Source: Serratia plymuthica (lineage in GTDB: Bacteria; Pseudomonadota; Gammaproteobacteria; Enterobacterales; Enterobacteriaceae). Taken from it: a stretch of 64,000 nucleotides of DNA. The notes under the pieces are model-generated. The model saw only the letters and a list, made by a program, of their open reading frames with translations, did not search any database and had not been told where the DNA came from. Both the position numbers and the translations under genes were made by a program. Below, one piece after another: positions 63,202 through 64,000 of this stretch (positions are counted from its first letter, which is position 1; the number at the start of each line of letters is the position of its first letter). Location: assembly GCF_018336935.1 (NCBI RefSeq), contig NZ_CP068771.1:744001-808000 (forward strand), given 5' to 3'.

Positions 63202-64000
63202 TCAGTCGCTGCCGGACAGCATCAGATCCTGCGGTGCGTTGCGGCGCTGGGTTTTGGTCAGCAGGAAATAGAGATAACCGCAGGCCATCAGGGCGATAAA
63301 CACCCCGCCGATCACCGGGTTAAACCACAGCATGGCGATCAGGCACACCAACGCCAGCACCAGCGCGATGGCCGGCACCAGCGGATAGCCGGGCGCCATG
63401 AAGCTGCGTTCCAGCTCCGGCGCAATGCGGCGCAGTTTGAACAGGCTGAGCATGCTCATCAGGTACATCACAATGGCACCGAAGACGGCCATGGTGATCA
63501 TGGCGGCAGTAAGGCTCATGCCCTGCAGGTTGATCCAGCTGTCGCTGAAGATCGCGGCGATGCCGATCACGCCGCCGGCCAGGATCGCCCGGTGCGGCGT
63601 CTGGAAGCGCGACAGCTTGGCCAGCGAAGTCGGCAGGTAACCGGCGCGCGCCAGCGCGAAGAACTGGCGCGAATAGCCGAGAATAATGCCGTGGAAGCTG
63701 GCCACCAATCCAAACAGGCCAATCCATACCAGCATGTGCATCCAGCCGGAGTTCTCGCCGACCACCATTTTCATCGCCTGCGGCAACGGATCGTTGATGT
63801 TCGACAGTTTGCTCCAGTCGCCTGCGCCGCCTGCCAGCAGCATCACACCCAGCGCCAATACCACCAGCGTCAGAATGCCGGAAATGTAGGCGCGCGGAAT
63901 GGTGCGTTTCGGATCCTTGGCTTCTTCCGCCGCCATTGCCGCACCCTCGATGGCCAGGAAAAACCAGATGGCAAACGGAATGGCGGCGAAGATACCGGAC
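63202..64000 (-). CDS. Ethanolamine permease-type APC transporter (5' end outside window)
   Basis: The visible C-terminal 265 residues have at least eight membrane segments, with FAIWFFLAIEGAAMAAEEAKDP (the family's conserved loop, partly beyond a spelled motif), GYSRQFFALARAGYLP and MYLMSMLSLFKLRR. This suits the Eat-type ethanolamine or related amine permeases of the APC superfamily. No eut gene is in the window. It runs off the right edge, so its start is unseen. Confidence 0.85.
   Translation of the reverse strand, partial: SGIFAAIPFAIWFFLAIEGAAMAAEEAKDPKRTIPRAYISGILTLVVLALGVMLLAGGAGDWSKLSNINDPLPQAMKMVVGENSGWMHMLVWIGLFGLVASFHGIILGYSRQFFALARAGYLPTSLAKLSRFQTPHRAILAGGVIGIAAIFSDSWINLQGMSLTAAMITMAVFGAIVMYLMSMLSLFKLRRIAPELERSFMAPGYPLVPAIALVLALVCLIAMLWFNPVIGGVFIALMACGYLYFLLTKTQRRNAPQDLMLSGSD

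Noticed and set aside
1..64000. CRISPR arrays, tRNA/rRNA genes, IS elements, integrases
   Set aside because: Looked for regular repeats, tRNA-like CCA ends and transposase or integrase motifs; none found by eye.

Overview
The window is chromosomal DNA of a gamma-proteobacterium of the order Enterobacterales, most likely a Serratia. This is inferred from about 60% G+C by eye and from many genes close to E. coli K-12 homologues (aroL, yaiA, ppnP, rdgC, mak, leuE, aqpZ, pagP, feaR/feaB, yaiW, ycaC). A split vibriobactin-type NRPS locus and a D-lyxose isomerase, both known from Serratia, add to this. No rRNA, tRNA, CRISPR array, integrase or intact IS element was seen.

Layout. 1-408: start of a DppA-like peptide-binding protein. 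749-13806: siderophore locus in three transcription units. These are a stand-alone condensation protein (VibH type), a leftward NRPS pair (Cy-T* and Cy-A-T*), and a rightward operon of TonB-dependent receptor, C-T-C NRPS and YncE-like propeller. Fur-box-like sites lie in front. Together the proteins rebuild the VibF order Cy-Cy-A-C-T-C in three pieces, and only one of three carrier domains keeps its phosphopantetheine serine. 14018-17733: small secreted proteins, a DsbA-like protein and an AT-richer orphan phage tailspike-like gene. 17916-20365: feaR/feaB with two FeaR-type sites. 20523-30866: leuE, tehB, yaiW, a LysR/hydrolase/GST unit, ipdC, pagP, yjjA and lipoproteins. 30983-45881: LysR/pirin/YcaC, acetyltransferases, regulators, methyltransferases, aqpZ, a phytase-like protein, LtrA, and an orphan siderophore-type binding protein behind a Fur box.

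45999-61364 is the conserved aroL-yaiA-(aroM)-ppnP-rdgC-mak neighbourhood, opened twice. Between aroL and yaiA sit an aldo/keto reductase, a TetR regulator and the scar of a deleted AraC/NTF2-like divergent pair; aroM is absent. Between rdgC and mak sits a 10-kb sugar island. It holds a TorS-like hybrid kinase, an Rbs-type ABC transporter, D-lyxose isomerase, class II aldolase, PfkB kinase and an OmpR-type response regulator, with the two signalling genes bracketing the catabolic operon. 61466-62082 is a Phd/PIN toxin-antitoxin pair with a tandem palindromic operator. 62085-62927 is a BglG/LicT antiterminator behind its own RAT/terminator, and the window ends inside an ethanolamine-type permease.

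Working model. Under iron limitation Fur releases the NRPS locus, which joins aryl caps made elsewhere in the genome to a diamine and a cyclised Thr/Ser/Cys. The adjacent receptor then recovers the ferric chelate. Separately, the sugar island imports and breaks down a pentose or hexose under two-component control.
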